NCBI RefSeq assembly: GCF_024349685.1 | Contig: NZ_AP025944.1 | Coordinates: forward strand, 5,659,001-5,723,000 | Direction: 5' to 3' | From: Pseudomonas sp. LRP2-20 | GTDB lineage: Bacteria; Pseudomonadota; Gammaproteobacteria; Pseudomonadales; Pseudomonadaceae | Length of the DNA stretch: 64,000 nt | Shown: piece after piece, positions 38,133 to 47,505 of the stretch | Numbering within the stretch: position 1 is the first letter of the stretch | How the letters are laid out: every line of letters starts with the position of its first letter | The notes under the pieces: model-generated | What the model saw: only the letters and a program-made list of their open reading frames with translations | Told to the model about the DNA's origin: nothing | Databases searched by the model: none | Program-made: the position numbers and the translations under genes

Positions 38133-38726
38133 TTACAGGCACCCTTTGGTCGACGGCATCTGCCCGGCCATGCGCTCATCGAGGGTCACGGCCATGCGCA
38201 GGGCGCGGCCGAAAGCCTTGAACACGGTTTCGATCTGGTGGTGGGTGTTGTGGCCACGCAGGTTGTCGATGTGCAGGGTCACCAGGGCGTGGTTGACGAA
38301 GCCCTGGAAGAATTCCTGGAACAGGTCGACATCGAAGCCACCAACGGTGGCGCGGGTGTAGGGCACATGCATCTGCAGGCCTGGGCGGCCGGAGAAGTCG
38401 ATGACCACGCGCGACAGCGCTTCGTCCAGCGGCACGTAGGCGTGGCCGTAGCGGAAGATGCCTTTCTTGTCGCCGATGGCCTGGGCGAATGCCATGCCCA
38501 GCGTGATACCGACGTCTTCGACGGTATGGTGATCGTCGATATGCAGGTCACCCTTGCACTCGATATCCAGATCAATCAGCCCATGGCGGGCGATCTGGTC
38601 CAGCATGTGTTCAAGGAAAGGCACACCGATATCGAATCGGGCCTTGCCACTGCCATCGAGGTTGATCGAGCACTTGACCTGGGTTTCCAGGGTATTGCGC
38701 TCGACGGAAGCCTTACGTTCGACCAT
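38133..38726 (-). CDS. hisB: Imidazoleglycerol-phosphate dehydratase
   Basis: A 197-aa monofunctional HisB with metal-binding histidine motifs [10 protein letters not shown] and GHNTHHQIE, and FLEHML near residue 38. The phosphatase domain of enteric HisB is absent, as usual for Pseudomonas. GGAG lies before the ATG at 38726. An upstream in-frame ATG would add about 14 residues, but the family start is [12 protein letters not shown]. Confidence 0.97.
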   Translation of the reverse strand: MVERKASVERNTLETQVKCSINLDGSGKARFDIGVPFLEHMLDQIARHGLIDLDIECKGDLHIDDHHTVEDVGITLGMAFAQAIGDKKGIFRYGHAYVPLDEALSRVVIDFSGRPGLQMHVPYTRATVGGFDVDLFQEFFQGFVNHALVTLHIDNLRGHNTHHQIETVFKAFGRALRMAVTLDERMAGQMPSTKGCL

Positions 38727-38896
38727 CACCAGCTCCGCAAAATCATTGGGCGAAAAGGGTTCCATTATAGGCCCAGAACGCGCCCGCTTGAAACGCGGAT
38801 GACATATGGCATGGCAAGGAATTGCGGGGGCGGACGGCCCTACAGGTCTATACAACCAGGTAATTGGGGCTGCTTCGCAGCCCCAAAGCAGTTACA

Positions 38897-40558
38897 TCAA
38901 TGGAACAGCACAGCCGTCTTCTGCAGGGTAATCCACACCCCCCAGGCCAGCGGCACAACCACCACAGCCCAGGCCAGCAGCACCAGCGGCAGGCTGCCCG
39001 GCGCGGCGTGCCACTCCAGGGAACGGGCACCGTCAGCGCCTTTGTCGTGGCTCAACGCACGCTCGGCAGCCAGTTCGGCATCGGTCATGAAGTACTTGTC
39101 GGCCACCGGACGGATCAGCAGGTTGCAGACGAAGCCCAGCACCAGCAGGCCGGCAAGGATATACAAGGTCATGTCGTATGCCGCTGCACGCTCCACACCC
39201 GCCGCCAGCTGGTACTCGCGCAGATAGGTGATCAGCACCGGGCCCAGCACGCCGGCTGCGGCCCAGGCGGTCAGCAGGCGACCGTGGATGGCACCGACCA
39301 TCTGCGTGCCGAACAGGTCGGCCAGGTACGCCGGCACGGTGGAGAAGCCACCGCCATACATCGACAGGATGATGCAGAACGCCGCCACGAACAGCGCCAC
39401 GTTACCCAGGTGGCCCATGTTCGGTACCAGGCTGTAGAGGCCGACGCCCAGGGCGAAGAAGGCGAAGTAGGTGTTCTTGCGGCCGATGTAGTCGGAGAAC
39501 GACGCCCAGAAGAAGCGGCCACCGATGTTGAACAGGCTCAACAGACCGGTGAATCCGGCAGCAATGGCGGCGATCTGCGCCAGTTGCGCCGCGTTCAACT
39601 CACTGAAGCTCAGCTCGTTGCCCAGCAGCTTGCCGGCGAACACCTCCTGCAGCAGCGGCGAGGCCATGCCCAGGATGCCGATACCGGCCGAGACGTTCAG
39701 GCACAGCACCAGCCAGACCAAGGCGAACTGCGGGGTCTTCCAGGCGACGCTGACATGCACGTGGCGATCGGTGACCATGCCGTTGCCGACTTTCTTCGCC
39801 GGGGCGGTCCAACCTTCAGGCTTCCAGCCGGTCGGCGGCACACGGTAAGCCAGGGCACCGGCCGTCATGAACACGAAATAGATCGCAGCCATGGCGACGA
39901 AGCTCTGCCACACGCCCACTTCCTGCGCGTTGCCGAAGTGGCCCATCAGCGCGGTAGCCAGCGGTGCGCCAACCATCGCGCCACCACCGAAGCCCATGAT
40001 CGCCATGCCAGTGGCCATGCCGCGCTTGTCCGGGAACCATTTGATCAGGGTCGAAACCGGCGAAATGTAGCCCAGGCCCAGGCCGATACCGCCGATCACC
40101 CCGGAACCCAGCCACATCAGCCACAGCTGGTGGGTCTTCACGCCGATCGCCGAGATCAGCATGCCGCCACACCAGCACAGCGCTGAAACCAGGCCAGCCT
40201 TGCGTGGGCCGGCGTGTTCCAGCCAGCCACCCAGCACCGCTGCCGAGCAGCCGAGGAAGACGAAGAACAGGGTGTAGATCCAGCTCAGCATCGAGATCGG
40301 CCAGTCGCATTCGGCGCTGAACATGCGGGCGATGAAGCCCATGTCTGCCGAACAAGCGACAGGCGCGGTAATGCCGATGGCTTGCGACAGTGGCAGCCAG
40401 AATACCGAGAAGCCATAGGCCATGCCGATGCACAGGTGAATGGCCAGGGCGGCTGGCGGGACCAGCCAGCGGTTGAAGCCCGGGCGGGCGATGATGCGCT
40501 CCTTGGACAGGAAGCTCGGCGCGCTGGCCAGCCCCCCTGCCGCGATTGTACTGCTCAT
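38897..40558 (-). CDS. OFA-family MFS transporter
   Basis: A 553-aa MFS carrier with about 12 to 14 hydrophobic helices, including a C-terminal one (LPLVLLAWAVVVVPLAWGVWI). It has the OFA-type first-half segment IHLCIGMAYGFSVFWLPLSQAIG and the inter-domain motif FSDYIGRKNTYFAFFALG. Family members include the oxalate/formate antiporter. An inserted cysteine-containing loop (CSADMGFIARMFSAEC) follows helix 1, and the C-terminus is longer than usual. Substrate is unknown. AAGGA precedes the ATG at 40558. Confidence 0.88.
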   Translation of the reverse strand: MSSTIAAGGLASAPSFLSKERIIARPGFNRWLVPPAALAIHLCIGMAYGFSVFWLPLSQAIGITAPVACSADMGFIARMFSAECDWPISMLSWIYTLFFVFLGCSAAVLGGWLEHAGPRKAGLVSALCWCGGMLISAIGVKTHQLWLMWLGSGVIGGIGLGLGYISPVSTLIKWFPDKRGMATGMAIMGFGGGAMVGAPLATALMGHFGNAQEVGVWQSFVAMAAIYFVFMTAGALAYRVPPTGWKPEGWTAPAKKVGNGMVTDRHVHVSVAWKTPQFALVWLVLCLNVSAGIGILGMASPLLQEVFAGKLLGNELSFSELNAAQLAQIAAIAAGFTGLLSLFNIGGRFFWASFSDYIGRKNTYFAFFALGVGLYSLVPNMGHLGNVALFVAAFCIILSMYGGGFSTVPAYLADLFGTQMVGAIHGRLLTAWAAAGVLGPVLITYLREYQLAAGVERAAAYDMTLYILAGLLVLGFVCNLLIRPVADKYFMTDAELAAERALSHDKGADGARSLEWHAAPGSLPLVLLAWAVVVVPLAWGVWITLQKTAVLFH

Positions 40559-40782
40559 GGATTCGATCCTTTTGTAGGTAGACAGTGCTGGCGGATAGCG
40601 TCCCAGGCTCTTGTTCTCGCACGCAGGGCGAACTGGCCTTGTCCCTGGGTAACGGCCCGCGACAATGGGTCGCGGCCGCTCCGCAAAGCGGCACAAGGGT
40701 ACCAGCTCGCAGATGACATGAAAGCAATTTGATATCGTTATTTTTCGCGCAGCTGAAACGGTATTTCTGCGCCGTCTGCACT

Positions 40783-40872
40783 GGTCTCTTCGCGGGCAAG
40801 CCCGCTCCCACAGGTACAGCACAGCGTTCGAGAGCTGGGCAGATCCTGTGGGAGCGGGTTTACCCGCGAAGC
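40783..40872. repeat. REP pair
   Basis: Inverted REP copies (second of the GGGTTTACCCGC type) in the 466-bp divergent gap between the MFS gene and asmA. Confidence 0.85.
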
Positions 40873-41024
40873 ATCCAGCACAAATGGAACTGCCGAAACC
40901 ACAACGGTCGAATCCCGCAATCATCGGAAATGTCCTGCATCGCTAGTCGAATACGCAGGGCCCACCCATGCGGCGCTATACTCAGCCGTTCGGAATTCAC
41001 ACTACGGACTACAAGGACTCGCCC

Positions 41025-43262
41025 ATGAAAGCGTTCGGCAAAATCCTGGGACTGGGGCTTCTCGGGTTGCTGCTGATCATCGTGGCGCTGGGCTTCGCCC
41101 TGACCCACCTCTTCGATCCCAACGACTACAAAGACGAGATCCGCCAGTTGGCACGTGACAAGGCCCACGTCGAGCTGACCCTCAATGGCGACATCGGCTG
41201 GAGCCTGTTCCCCTGGCTGGGCCTGGAGCTGCACGAAGCCAGCATCGCCACCCTGACCAAACCCAAGGAACCCTTCGCCGACCTGCAGATGCTCGGCCTC
41301 TCGGTACGTGTGCTGCCATTGCTGCGCCGCGAAGTGCAGATGAGCGATGTGCGCGTCGAAGGGCTCAACCTGACCCTGGCACGTGACGAGAACGGCCACG
41401 GCAACTGGGAAGACATCGGCAAGCCGCTACCGGCTCCGACCGAAGGCGCTGCCAATGCCCCGGCCCAGGCACCTGCCGAGCAACCCGCAAAACCTGCTGA
41501 AAGCAGCAGTGAGCGCGCGGTCAAACTGGACATCGACAGCCTGACCGTGAATAACGCCCGGGTTTACTACACCGATGCCAGGAGCGGCCAGAGCTACAGC
41601 GCCGAAAGCATCCAGCTGAGCACTGGCCCGGTCCACGAAGGCACCAATATCGCCGTCAAGGCCAGCGCCTTCCTCAGCGCCAGCCAGCCGGCCATCAAGG
41701 CCCGCACCGAGCTGGCAGGCGAACTGCGCTTCGACCGCAAGCTCAAGCGCTACAACTTCGAAGACATGCGCCTGACCGGCGAAACGTCGGGCGAACCTAC
41801 AGGTGGCAAGACTGTCACCTTCGGTGCCCAGGGCCAGCTGCTGGTCGACATGGGGGCCAACGTGGCCTCGTGGAACGGCCTGAAAGTTTCGGCCAACCAA
41901 CTGCGCGCCCTCGGCGAGCTGAACCTGCGCGACCTCGACAAGGCACCGCAACTGAGCGGCGGCCTGTCCATCGCCCAGTTCAACCTGCGCACCTTCCTCG
42001 ACGGCATCGGCCACCCGCTGCCCGCCACCCAGGACCCGGCCGCGTTCGACAAGCTGGAGTTGGTCACCCGCCTGCAAGGCACGCCGACCAGCCTGACCTT
42101 GGCCGACCTTGCCTTGAAGCTGGACGACAGCACCTTCACCGGCCGCGTCGCCATCGAAGACTTCGCCAAGCAGGCCCTGCGCCTGCAGCTCAAAGGCGAC
42201 AGGTTCGACGCTGATCGCTACATGCCAGCCAAGAGCGAACAGGCCAAGGGCGCCACCGCCGCCCGCCAGGCCGAGGTCCAGCAACAGGAAGCCACCGCCG
42301 TGGCCGGTGCCGGCAGCACACCGCTGCCCAACGCCCCGACCCAGGTGGCCTGGAGCGACGACAAGCTGTTGCCGGTCGACCGCCTGCGCGTGCTCGACCT
42401 GCAAGCCGACCTGGCCTTCGGCTCGCTGACCCTGGACAAACTGCCGATCAGTGACGCCCAGCTGCAGGCCACCGGCCAGGGCGGCCTGCTGACCTTGCAG
42501 GCCCTGCGCGGCGGCCTCTACAACGGCACCTTCGAAGCCAAGGGCAACGTCGACGTGCGCCCTGCCGTGCCGCAGATCGGTATCAACACCAGGATCAACC
42601 GGGTACCGGTCGAGCACTTCATCAAGGCCGAAGGCAAGGAGCAGACGCCGCCGGTCAAGGGCCTGCTGACCCTGGCCAGTGATCTGACCGCCACCGGCAA
42701 CAGCCAGAAGGCACTGGTCGACACCCTCAATGGCAGCGCAAACTTCACCATCAACGACGGTGTACTGGTCAACGCCAACCTGGAACAGCAACTCTGCCAG
42801 GCCATCGCCACCCTCAACCGCAAAACCCTGAGTGGCGAGCCTCGTGGCAAGGACACCCCGTTCGAAGAACTGCGCGGCAGCCTGGTGATTCGCAATGGCG
42901 TAGCCAGCAACCCGGACCTCAAGGCACGCATCCCGGGCCTGACCGTCAACGGCCATGGCGATCTCGACCTGCGCGTGCTGGGCATGGACTACAACGTCGG
43001 CGTGATCGTCGAAGGCGACCAGCGTGCGATGCCCGACCCGGCGTGCCAGGTCAACGAACGTTTCGCGGGCGTGGAAGTGCCGCTGCGCTGCCGTGGCCCG
43101 CTGGAGCTCGGCGCCAAAGCCTGTCGCCTGGACCAGGACGGCCTGGGCAAGGTGGCGGCCAAGCTGGCCGGCAACCGCCTGAAAGACAAGATCGATGAAA
43201 AACTCGGAGAGAAAGTGAGCCCAGAATTGAAAGACGCGCTCAAGGGGCTGTTCAAGCGATGA
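41025..43262 (+). CDS. asmA: AsmA family protein
   Basis: A 745-aa inner-membrane-anchored periplasmic protein. One N-terminal helix (LGLGLLGLLLIIVALGFAL) precedes a long beta-rich AsmA domain (ELTLNGDIGWSLFPWLGLEL). A low-complexity Ala/Pro/Gln stretch lies near residues 140-155, and a conserved C-terminal AsmA repeat is present. AsmA proteins are linked to outer-membrane lipid homeostasis. The ATG at 41025 has AAGGA upstream. Its stop overlaps mutY by 4 bp, a conserved Pseudomonas order. Confidence 0.93.
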   Translation: MKAFGKILGLGLLGLLLIIVALGFALTHLFDPNDYKDEIRQLARDKAHVELTLNGDIGWSLFPWLGLELHEASIATLTKPKEPFADLQMLGLSVRVLPLLRREVQMSDVRVEGLNLTLARDENGHGNWEDIGKPLPAPTEGAANAPAQAPAEQPAKPAESSSERAVKLDIDSLTVNNARVYYTDARSGQSYSAESIQLSTGPVHEGTNIAVKASAFLSASQPAIKARTELAGELRFDRKLKRYNFEDMRLTGETSGEPTGGKTVTFGAQGQLLVDMGANVASWNGLKVSANQLRALGELNLRDLDKAPQLSGGLSIAQFNLRTFLDGIGHPLPATQDPAAFDKLELVTRLQGTPTSLTLADLALKLDDSTFTGRVAIEDFAKQALRLQLKGDRFDADRYMPAKSEQAKGATAARQAEVQQQEATAVAGAGSTPLPNAPTQVAWSDDKLLPVDRLRVLDLQADLAFGSLTLDKLPISDAQLQATGQGGLLTLQALRGGLYNGTFEAKGNVDVRPAVPQIGINTRINRVPVEHFIKAEGKEQTPPVKGLLTLASDLTATGNSQKALVDTLNGSANFTINDGVLVNANLEQQLCQAIATLNRKTLSGEPRGKDTPFEELRGSLVIRNGVASNPDLKARIPGLTVNGHGDLDLRVLGMDYNVGVIVEGDQRAMPDPACQVNERFAGVEVPLRCRGPLELGAKACRLDQDGLGKVAAKLAGNRLKDKIDEKLGEKVSPELKDALKGLFKR

Positions 43263-44326
43263 CCCCCACGCAGTTCTCCAGCGCCGTGCTGGACTGGTAC
43301 GACCAGCACGGTCGCCACGACTTGCCCTGGCAACAGGGCATCACCCCATACCGGGTATGGGTTTCGGAAATCATGCTGCAGCAGACCCAGGTCAGCACCG
43401 TGCTCAACTACTTCGACCGCTTCATGCAGGCCCTGCCGACCGTGCAGGCCCTGGCTGACGCGCCGGAGGATGAAGTGCTGCACCTGTGGACGGGCCTTGG
43501 CTACTACACCCGCGCACGCAACCTGCAGAAGGCGGCGAAGATCGTCGTCGAACAGCATGGTGGCGAATTCCCGCGCAGCGTCGAACAACTCACCGAACTG
43601 CCGGGCATCGGCCGCTCCACCGCCGGCGCCATCGCCAGCATCAGCATGGGCATCCGCGCGCCGATCCTCGACGGCAACGTCAAGCGCGTGCTGGCACGCT
43701 ACACCGCCCAGGCCGGCTACCCCGGCGAGCCCAAGGTGGCCAACCAGCTGTGGGCCACCGCCGAGCGCTTTACCCCACAGCAGCGGGCCAACCACTACAC
43801 CCAGGCGATGATGGACATGGGCGCGACGCTGTGCACGCGCAGCAAGCCCAGCTGCCTGATCTGCCCGTTGCAGCGCGGCTGCGAAGCGCACCTGCACGGC
43901 GAAGAAACCCGCTACCCCGAGCCCAAGCCACGCAAGGCGCTGCCCCAGCGGCGCACGCTGATGCCGTTGCTGGCCAACCACGAAGGCGCCATCCTGCTTT
44001 ACCGACGCCCATCCAGCGGCCTGTGGGGCGGCTTGTGGAGCCTGCCGGAGCTGGACGATATCGCCCAGCTCGACGACCTCGCCTACCAGCACGGCCTGCG
44101 CCTGGCCGACAGCCGCGCGCTGGACGGCCTGACCCACACCTTCAGCCACTTCCAGCTGGCGATCGAGCCCTGGCTGGTGCGCGTCGACCCGGTCGGCCAG
44201 CACGTGGCCGAGGCCGACTGGCTCTGGTATAACCTCGCCACCCCGCCGCGCCTGGGCCTCGCCGCCCCGGTCAAGAAGCTGCTCAAACGCGCGGCCGACG
44301 AACTGATTGCAGGAGAAGCCCGATGA
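43259..44326 (+). CDS. mutY: A/G-specific adenine glycosylase
   Basis: A 355-aa base-excision repair enzyme removing adenine mispaired with 8-oxoG. The helix-hairpin-helix is [12 protein letters not shown], with catalytic Asp in [12 protein letters not shown]. The 4Fe-4S ligands have spacing C-x6-C-x2-C-x5-C in [23 protein letters not shown]-like C-terminal domain recognises 8-oxoG. It overlaps asmA and yggX by 4 bp each. Confidence 0.97.
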   Translation: MTPTQFSSAVLDWYDQHGRHDLPWQQGITPYRVWVSEIMLQQTQVSTVLNYFDRFMQALPTVQALADAPEDEVLHLWTGLGYYTRARNLQKAAKIVVEQHGGEFPRSVEQLTELPGIGRSTAGAIASISMGIRAPILDGNVKRVLARYTAQAGYPGEPKVANQLWATAERFTPQQRANHYTQAMMDMGATLCTRSKPSCLICPLQRGCEAHLHGEETRYPEPKPRKALPQRRTLMPLLANHEGAILLYRRPSSGLWGGLWSLPELDDIAQLDDLAYQHGLRLADSRALDGLTHTFSHFQLAIEPWLVRVDPVGQHVAEADWLWYNLATPPRLGLAAPVKKLLKRAADELIAGEAR

Positions 44327-44595
44327 CCCGCACCGTGATGTGCCGCAAGTACAAAGAAGAACTCCCAGGCCTGCCCCGCCCGCCTTATCCCGGCGCCAAG
44401 GGCCAGGACATCTTCGACCACATCTCGGAGAAAGCCTGGGAAGACTGGAAGAAACACCAGACCATGCTGATCAACGAAAAACGCCTGAACATGATGAACG
44501 GCGAGGACCGCAAGTTCCTCCAGGACGAGATGGACAAGTTTTTCGCGGGCGAGGAATACGCCCAGGCGGAAGGCTACGTTCCACCCGCCGAATGA
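44323..44595 (+). CDS. yggX: Oxidative damage protection protein YggX (Fe(II)-trafficking)
   Basis: A 90-aa protein with the full YggX pattern [17 protein letters not shown], single conserved Cys near the N-terminus, and [15 protein letters not shown]. It protects Fe-S clusters, fitting its translational coupling (ATGA) to the Fe-S enzyme MutY. Confidence 0.97.
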   Translation: MTRTVMCRKYKEELPGLPRPPYPGAKGQDIFDHISEKAWEDWKKHQTMLINEKRLNMMNGEDRKFLQDEMDKFFAGEEYAQAEGYVPPAE

Positions 44596-44646
44596 CCCCA
44601 CGAATCGTAAGCGACGGAATTAATTTAAAATTTTTTCAAAAAGTCG

Positions 44647-44675
44647 TTGACGGGCCGTCAGAAAATCTATTTAAT
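44647..44675 (+). promoter_or_regulatory. Sigma-70 promoter of tRNA-Phe
   Basis: The -35 TTGACG (44647-44652) and -10 TTTAAT (44670-44675) are separated by exactly 17 bp in an AT-rich segment. The predicted start lies a few bases before the tRNA 5' end. Confidence 0.7.
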
Positions 44676-44685
44676 TCACCTCGTC

Positions 44686-44761
44686 GCCCAGATAGCTCAG
44701 TCGGTAGAGCAGAGGATTGAAAATCCTCGTGTCGGCGGTTCGACTCCGTCTCTGGGCACCA
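44686..44761 (+). tRNA. tRNA-Phe (anticodon GAA)
   Basis: A 76-nt cloverleaf with encoded CCA. The acceptor arms are GCCCAGA / TCTGGGC, the D-loop AGCTCAGTCGGTAGAGC, the anticodon loop carries GAA, and the T-arm is GGTTCGACTCC. Confidence 0.97.
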
Positions 44762-44807
44762 CCTTCAAGCTTCTGGTGGTTGCAAAGTTACCCGAAGCGA
44801 CAACAAG

Positions 44808-44832
44808 AAACCCGCCTAGTGCGGGTTTTTTG
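44808..44832 (+). terminator. Terminator of tRNA-Phe
   Basis: An 8-bp stem AAACCCGC / GCGGGTTT with a CTAGT loop, continuing into a T-run. Confidence 0.9.
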
Positions 44833-44895
44833 TTGTCTGCATTTTTTGCTTTTAGGATGAGCAGCATCGGTAGCTGCCACCCCGCACCTCAAGCC

Positions 44896-45201
44896 CTACC
44901 CCGCAGTTCGCGGAGATACCACCTCGGCATGTAACCTCAGGCCGAGCGCCGCCATCACTTTCATGATGGTCGCCAGGCTAGGGTTACCCTCCGCCGACAA
45001 GGCTTTGTATAACCCTTCGCGAGTCAGGCCCGTATCACGCGCCAGCTGTGCCATGCCACGAGCACGCGCGATATCGCCCAAGGCAGCGGCAAGCAGCACT
45101 GGATCGTTTTCTTCAAGGCAGGCCTCGAGGTACAGAGCCATGTCTTCCTCTGTCTTGAGGTGATCTGCGGCATCCCACTTGGTCAGTTTGGTATCAGTCA
45201 T
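44896..45201 (-). CDS. HigA-like antitoxin
   Basis: A 101-aa helix-turn-helix antitoxin of the addiction-module antidote type. An N-terminal TKWDAADHLKTEEDMALYLEACLEE is followed by a lambda-repressor-like HTH (GMAQLARDTGLTREGLYKALSAEGNPSL). It lies 9 bp after the toxin gene (toxin-first order, as in higBA) and likely autoregulates the operon. Confidence 0.88.
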   Translation of the reverse strand: MTDTKLTKWDAADHLKTEEDMALYLEACLEENDPVLLAAALGDIARARGMAQLARDTGLTREGLYKALSAEGNPSLATIMKVMAALGLRLHAEVVSPRTAG

Positions 45202-45210
45202 GGCGGCCTC

Positions 45211-45525
45211 CTAAAGCTCGCGTGCCAGCTTGAGGGCTGATCTGATATCCCTGGCCTGAGTGGACTTGTCGCCACCCGCCAGAAGGATGATCACCTCGTA
45301 GCCTCGCTGAACGAAATACACCCGATAGCCCGGACCGTAATCGATCCGCATCTCGGACACTCCTTCACCTACCGGCTTACAGTCCCCAATCACGCCAAGC
45401 TCGACCCACCGCAAGCGCACATTGATACGAGCCTGTGCACGAGCATCCCGCAACGCGGCGAACCACTTCTGTAGCTGTCGGTTTGTAATAGTGTGTGCAT
45501 GGGAAAAATGTAAACCGTAGTTCAC
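45211..45525 (-). CDS. HigB/RelE-like toxin
   Basis: RelE/ParE-superfamily toxin (about 104 aa) of the addiction-module killer type: LQKWFAALRDARAQARINVRLRWVELGVIGDCKPVGEGVSEMRIDYGPGYRVYFV, then LLAGGDKSTQ. Members are ribosome-dependent mRNA interferases. The only upstream start in frame is GTG at 45525, without a good ribosome-binding site. The true start may be non-standard or inside the frame. Confidence 0.82.
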   Translation of the reverse strand: MNYGLHFSHAHTITNRQLQKWFAALRDARAQARINVRLRWVELGVIGDCKPVGEGVSEMRIDYGPGYRVYFVQRGYEVIILLAGGDKSTQARDIRSALKLAREL

Positions 45526-45672
45526 ACTACATCAATCTGGACGTGTTTCAAACTATTTGAATGCGCAGCGCCACATCCTCCGCCCACCGGCATTGATCAG
45601 CATCAACGACTTCTCCCCCACCCAAACTCACAATCAAAAGTGGACATTCGACCCAACCTCGCAAGGACCTCC

Positions 45673-46662
45673 ATGAGCGAAGAAGCCACCCTCCTGCTCC
45701 CCGCCCCCGGCGAATCCTCTTCCCCCGCCCCTGCCGCACCCCGCACGCGCCGCCCTCGCCAACGCAAACCTGAACCCTCCATCACCCAGGTCAGCCAGGC
45801 CCCGGCCGCGCTGGAAGTGGCCAGCGCACCGAAAGGCAGTAACGAAGACAGCACCTCGGCGCGCCTGCCGGCCAGCTACCCGTACCGCACCCGTCTGCGC
45901 CGCCAGGATTACGAGAAGGCCAAGCATGCGCTGCAGATCGAACTGCTAAAGGTGCAAAGCTGGGTGAAGGAAACCGGCCAGCGCGTGGTGATCCTGTTCG
46001 AGGGGCGTGATGCGGCCGGCAAGGGTGGCACCATCAAGCGCTTCATGGAACACCTGAATCCGAGGGGCGCACGGATCGTCGCACTGGAGAAGCCCTCCGA
46101 GCAGGAACTGGGGCAGTGGTACTTCCAGCGTTATATCCAGCACCTGCCCACGGCGGGTGAAATGGTCTTCTTCGACCGCTCCTGGTACAACCGCGCCGGG
46201 GTCGAGAAGGTGATGGGTTTCTGCTCACCACTGCAGTACCTGGAATTCATGCGCCAGGCACCGGACCTTGAGCGAATGCTGTGCAACAGCGGCATCCTGC
46301 TGTTCAAGTACTGGTTCTCGGTGAACCGCGAAGAGCAGCTGCGCCGCTTCATCTCGCGCCGGGACGACCCGCTCAAGCATTGGAAGCTGTCGCCCATCGA
46401 CATCAAGTCACTGGACAAGTGGGAGGACTACACCGCCGCCAAGGAAGCGATGTTCTTCCATACCGACACCGCCGATGCGCCGTGGACGGTGATCAAGTCC
46501 GATGACAAGAAGCGTGCGCGGATCAACTGCATCAGGCATTTCCTGCATTCGCTGGATTACCCGGGCAAGGACCACCGTGTGGCGCATGCGCCGGATGAGC
46601 TGCTGGTCGGCCGGGCATCGCGAGGGTTCGAGGAGGATGAGCCGGCGGTGGTAGCCAGTTAG
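45673..46662 (+). CDS. ppk2: Polyphosphate kinase 2
   Basis: A 329-aa PPK2-family kinase that uses polyphosphate to phosphorylate nucleoside diphosphates. Walker A is EGRDAAGKGGTIKR; DRSWYNRAGVEKVMGF and the basic lid segment (RRFISRRDDPLKHWKLSPID) follow. The first about 70 residues are a Pro/Ala/Ser-rich extension not needed for the core. The ATG at 45673 has AAGGA upstream. Confidence 0.93.
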   Translation: MSEEATLLLPAPGESSSPAPAAPRTRRPRQRKPEPSITQVSQAPAALEVASAPKGSNEDSTSARLPASYPYRTRLRRQDYEKAKHALQIELLKVQSWVKETGQRVVILFEGRDAAGKGGTIKRFMEHLNPRGARIVALEKPSEQELGQWYFQRYIQHLPTAGEMVFFDRSWYNRAGVEKVMGFCSPLQYLEFMRQAPDLERMLCNSGILLFKYWFSVNREEQLRRFISRRDDPLKHWKLSPIDIKSLDKWEDYTAAKEAMFFHTDTADAPWTVIKSDDKKRARINCIRHFLHSLDYPGKDHRVAHAPDELLVGRASRGFEEDEPAVVAS

Positions 46663-46679
46663 ATAGCCGGGGCTGCTGT

Positions 46680-46744
46680 GCAGCCCATCGCCGGCAAGCG
46701 CGGCTCCCACAAGCATGGGAGCTGGCCTGCCCGGCGATGGGCCG
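46680..46744. repeat. Divergent REP-like inverted repeat
   Basis: The imperfect palindrome ATCGCCGGCAAGCGCGGCTC... is mirrored by ...GCCTGCCCGGCGATGG. It is a second REP subfamily, also seen in part at 25808. Confidence 0.7.
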
Positions 46745-46832
46745 CACAGCGGCCCCTTTCAGCAACACTTGGGTTTCCCGGGCAACTGCGCTTCAATACG
46801 CGCACTTTTCAGCCACACCCCCAGGATGAGCC

Positions 46833-47276
46833 ATGGCCACCACTTCCAAACAACAGAAACGCGCCAAGCGCGCCGCCAGCAAGGCCAAGCAGAACCGCAT
46901 GGTGCGCAGCGGCCAGGCGGTCAAGGCCAGCGCCGGTGACAGCGCCAGCATCGAGCAAGTATTCAACAAGGCCATGGAGACCGACAGCTACAAAGAGCTG
47001 TTCGCGAAGATGAAAACCGCCCAGGAAACCAGCCTGGTGGCGATGATCTCGGTATTCCTGGTCGACCCGCTGCTGGCCCTGGTACTCAAGGGCCACAAGG
47101 AAGAGCACGCCACCGACTACATCGTGCTGGTATTCAACGCCTACCGCACCTGGCTCGACGGCGCCGACGAAGACACCACCATGGCCTGGCTGGAAAGCGA
47201 TGAATTCCAGGAAGCCTATATCGCGGCATCCGAACTGGTGGCCAAGCAGCAACAGCAGCAGAAGCAGTTTGGCTGA
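46833..47276 (+). CDS. Hypothetical protein, helical with basic N-terminus
   Basis: A 147-aa protein I do not recognise. Residues 1-30 are strongly basic (KQQKRAKRAASKAKQNR), the middle is helical (SLVAMISVFLVDPLLALVLKG) and the C-terminus is a glutamine run. The basic tail suggests nucleic-acid or ribosome contact, which is speculation. AGGATGAG precedes the ATG. It is followed by REP sequence and a shared terminator. Confidence 0.75.
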   Translation: MATTSKQQKRAKRAASKAKQNRMVRSGQAVKASAGDSASIEQVFNKAMETDSYKELFAKMKTAQETSLVAMISVFLVDPLLALVLKGHKEEHATDYIVLVFNAYRTWLDGADEDTTMAWLESDEFQEAYIAASELVAKQQQQQKQFG

Positions 47277-47298
47277 ACCGGCCGCATAACCTGCTCCG

Positions 47299-47437
47299 GC
47301 CCTTTCGCGGGACAAGCCCGCTCCCACAGGGGCCGCGCCAGACTTTAGAAATTGAGCAAGACAGTTGCTCCCACAGGGGCCGCGCCACCCTCAGGCCTGT
47401 GCTTAACCTGTGGGAGCGGGCTTGCCCCGCGAAGAGG
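47299..47437. repeat. REP cluster (two complete copies and one remnant)
   Basis: A REP copy at 47299-47332, a remnant (TTGCTCCCACAGGGGCC) near 47362, and an inverted copy at 47407-47437. Confidence 0.8.
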
Positions 47438-47453
47438 CCCGCACAGGCAATAA

Positions 47454-47487
47454 AAAAGGCCGCGCCCTGCACAGGACGCGGCCTTTT
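47454..47487. terminator. Bidirectional terminator
   Basis: AAAAGGCCGCG ... CGCGGCCTTTT forms an 11-bp stem with A- and T-tracts on both sides, between the convergent hypothetical gene and the permease gene. Confidence 0.85.
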
Positions 47488-47505
47488 CATTTCAAGCAGC
47501 GCGGA

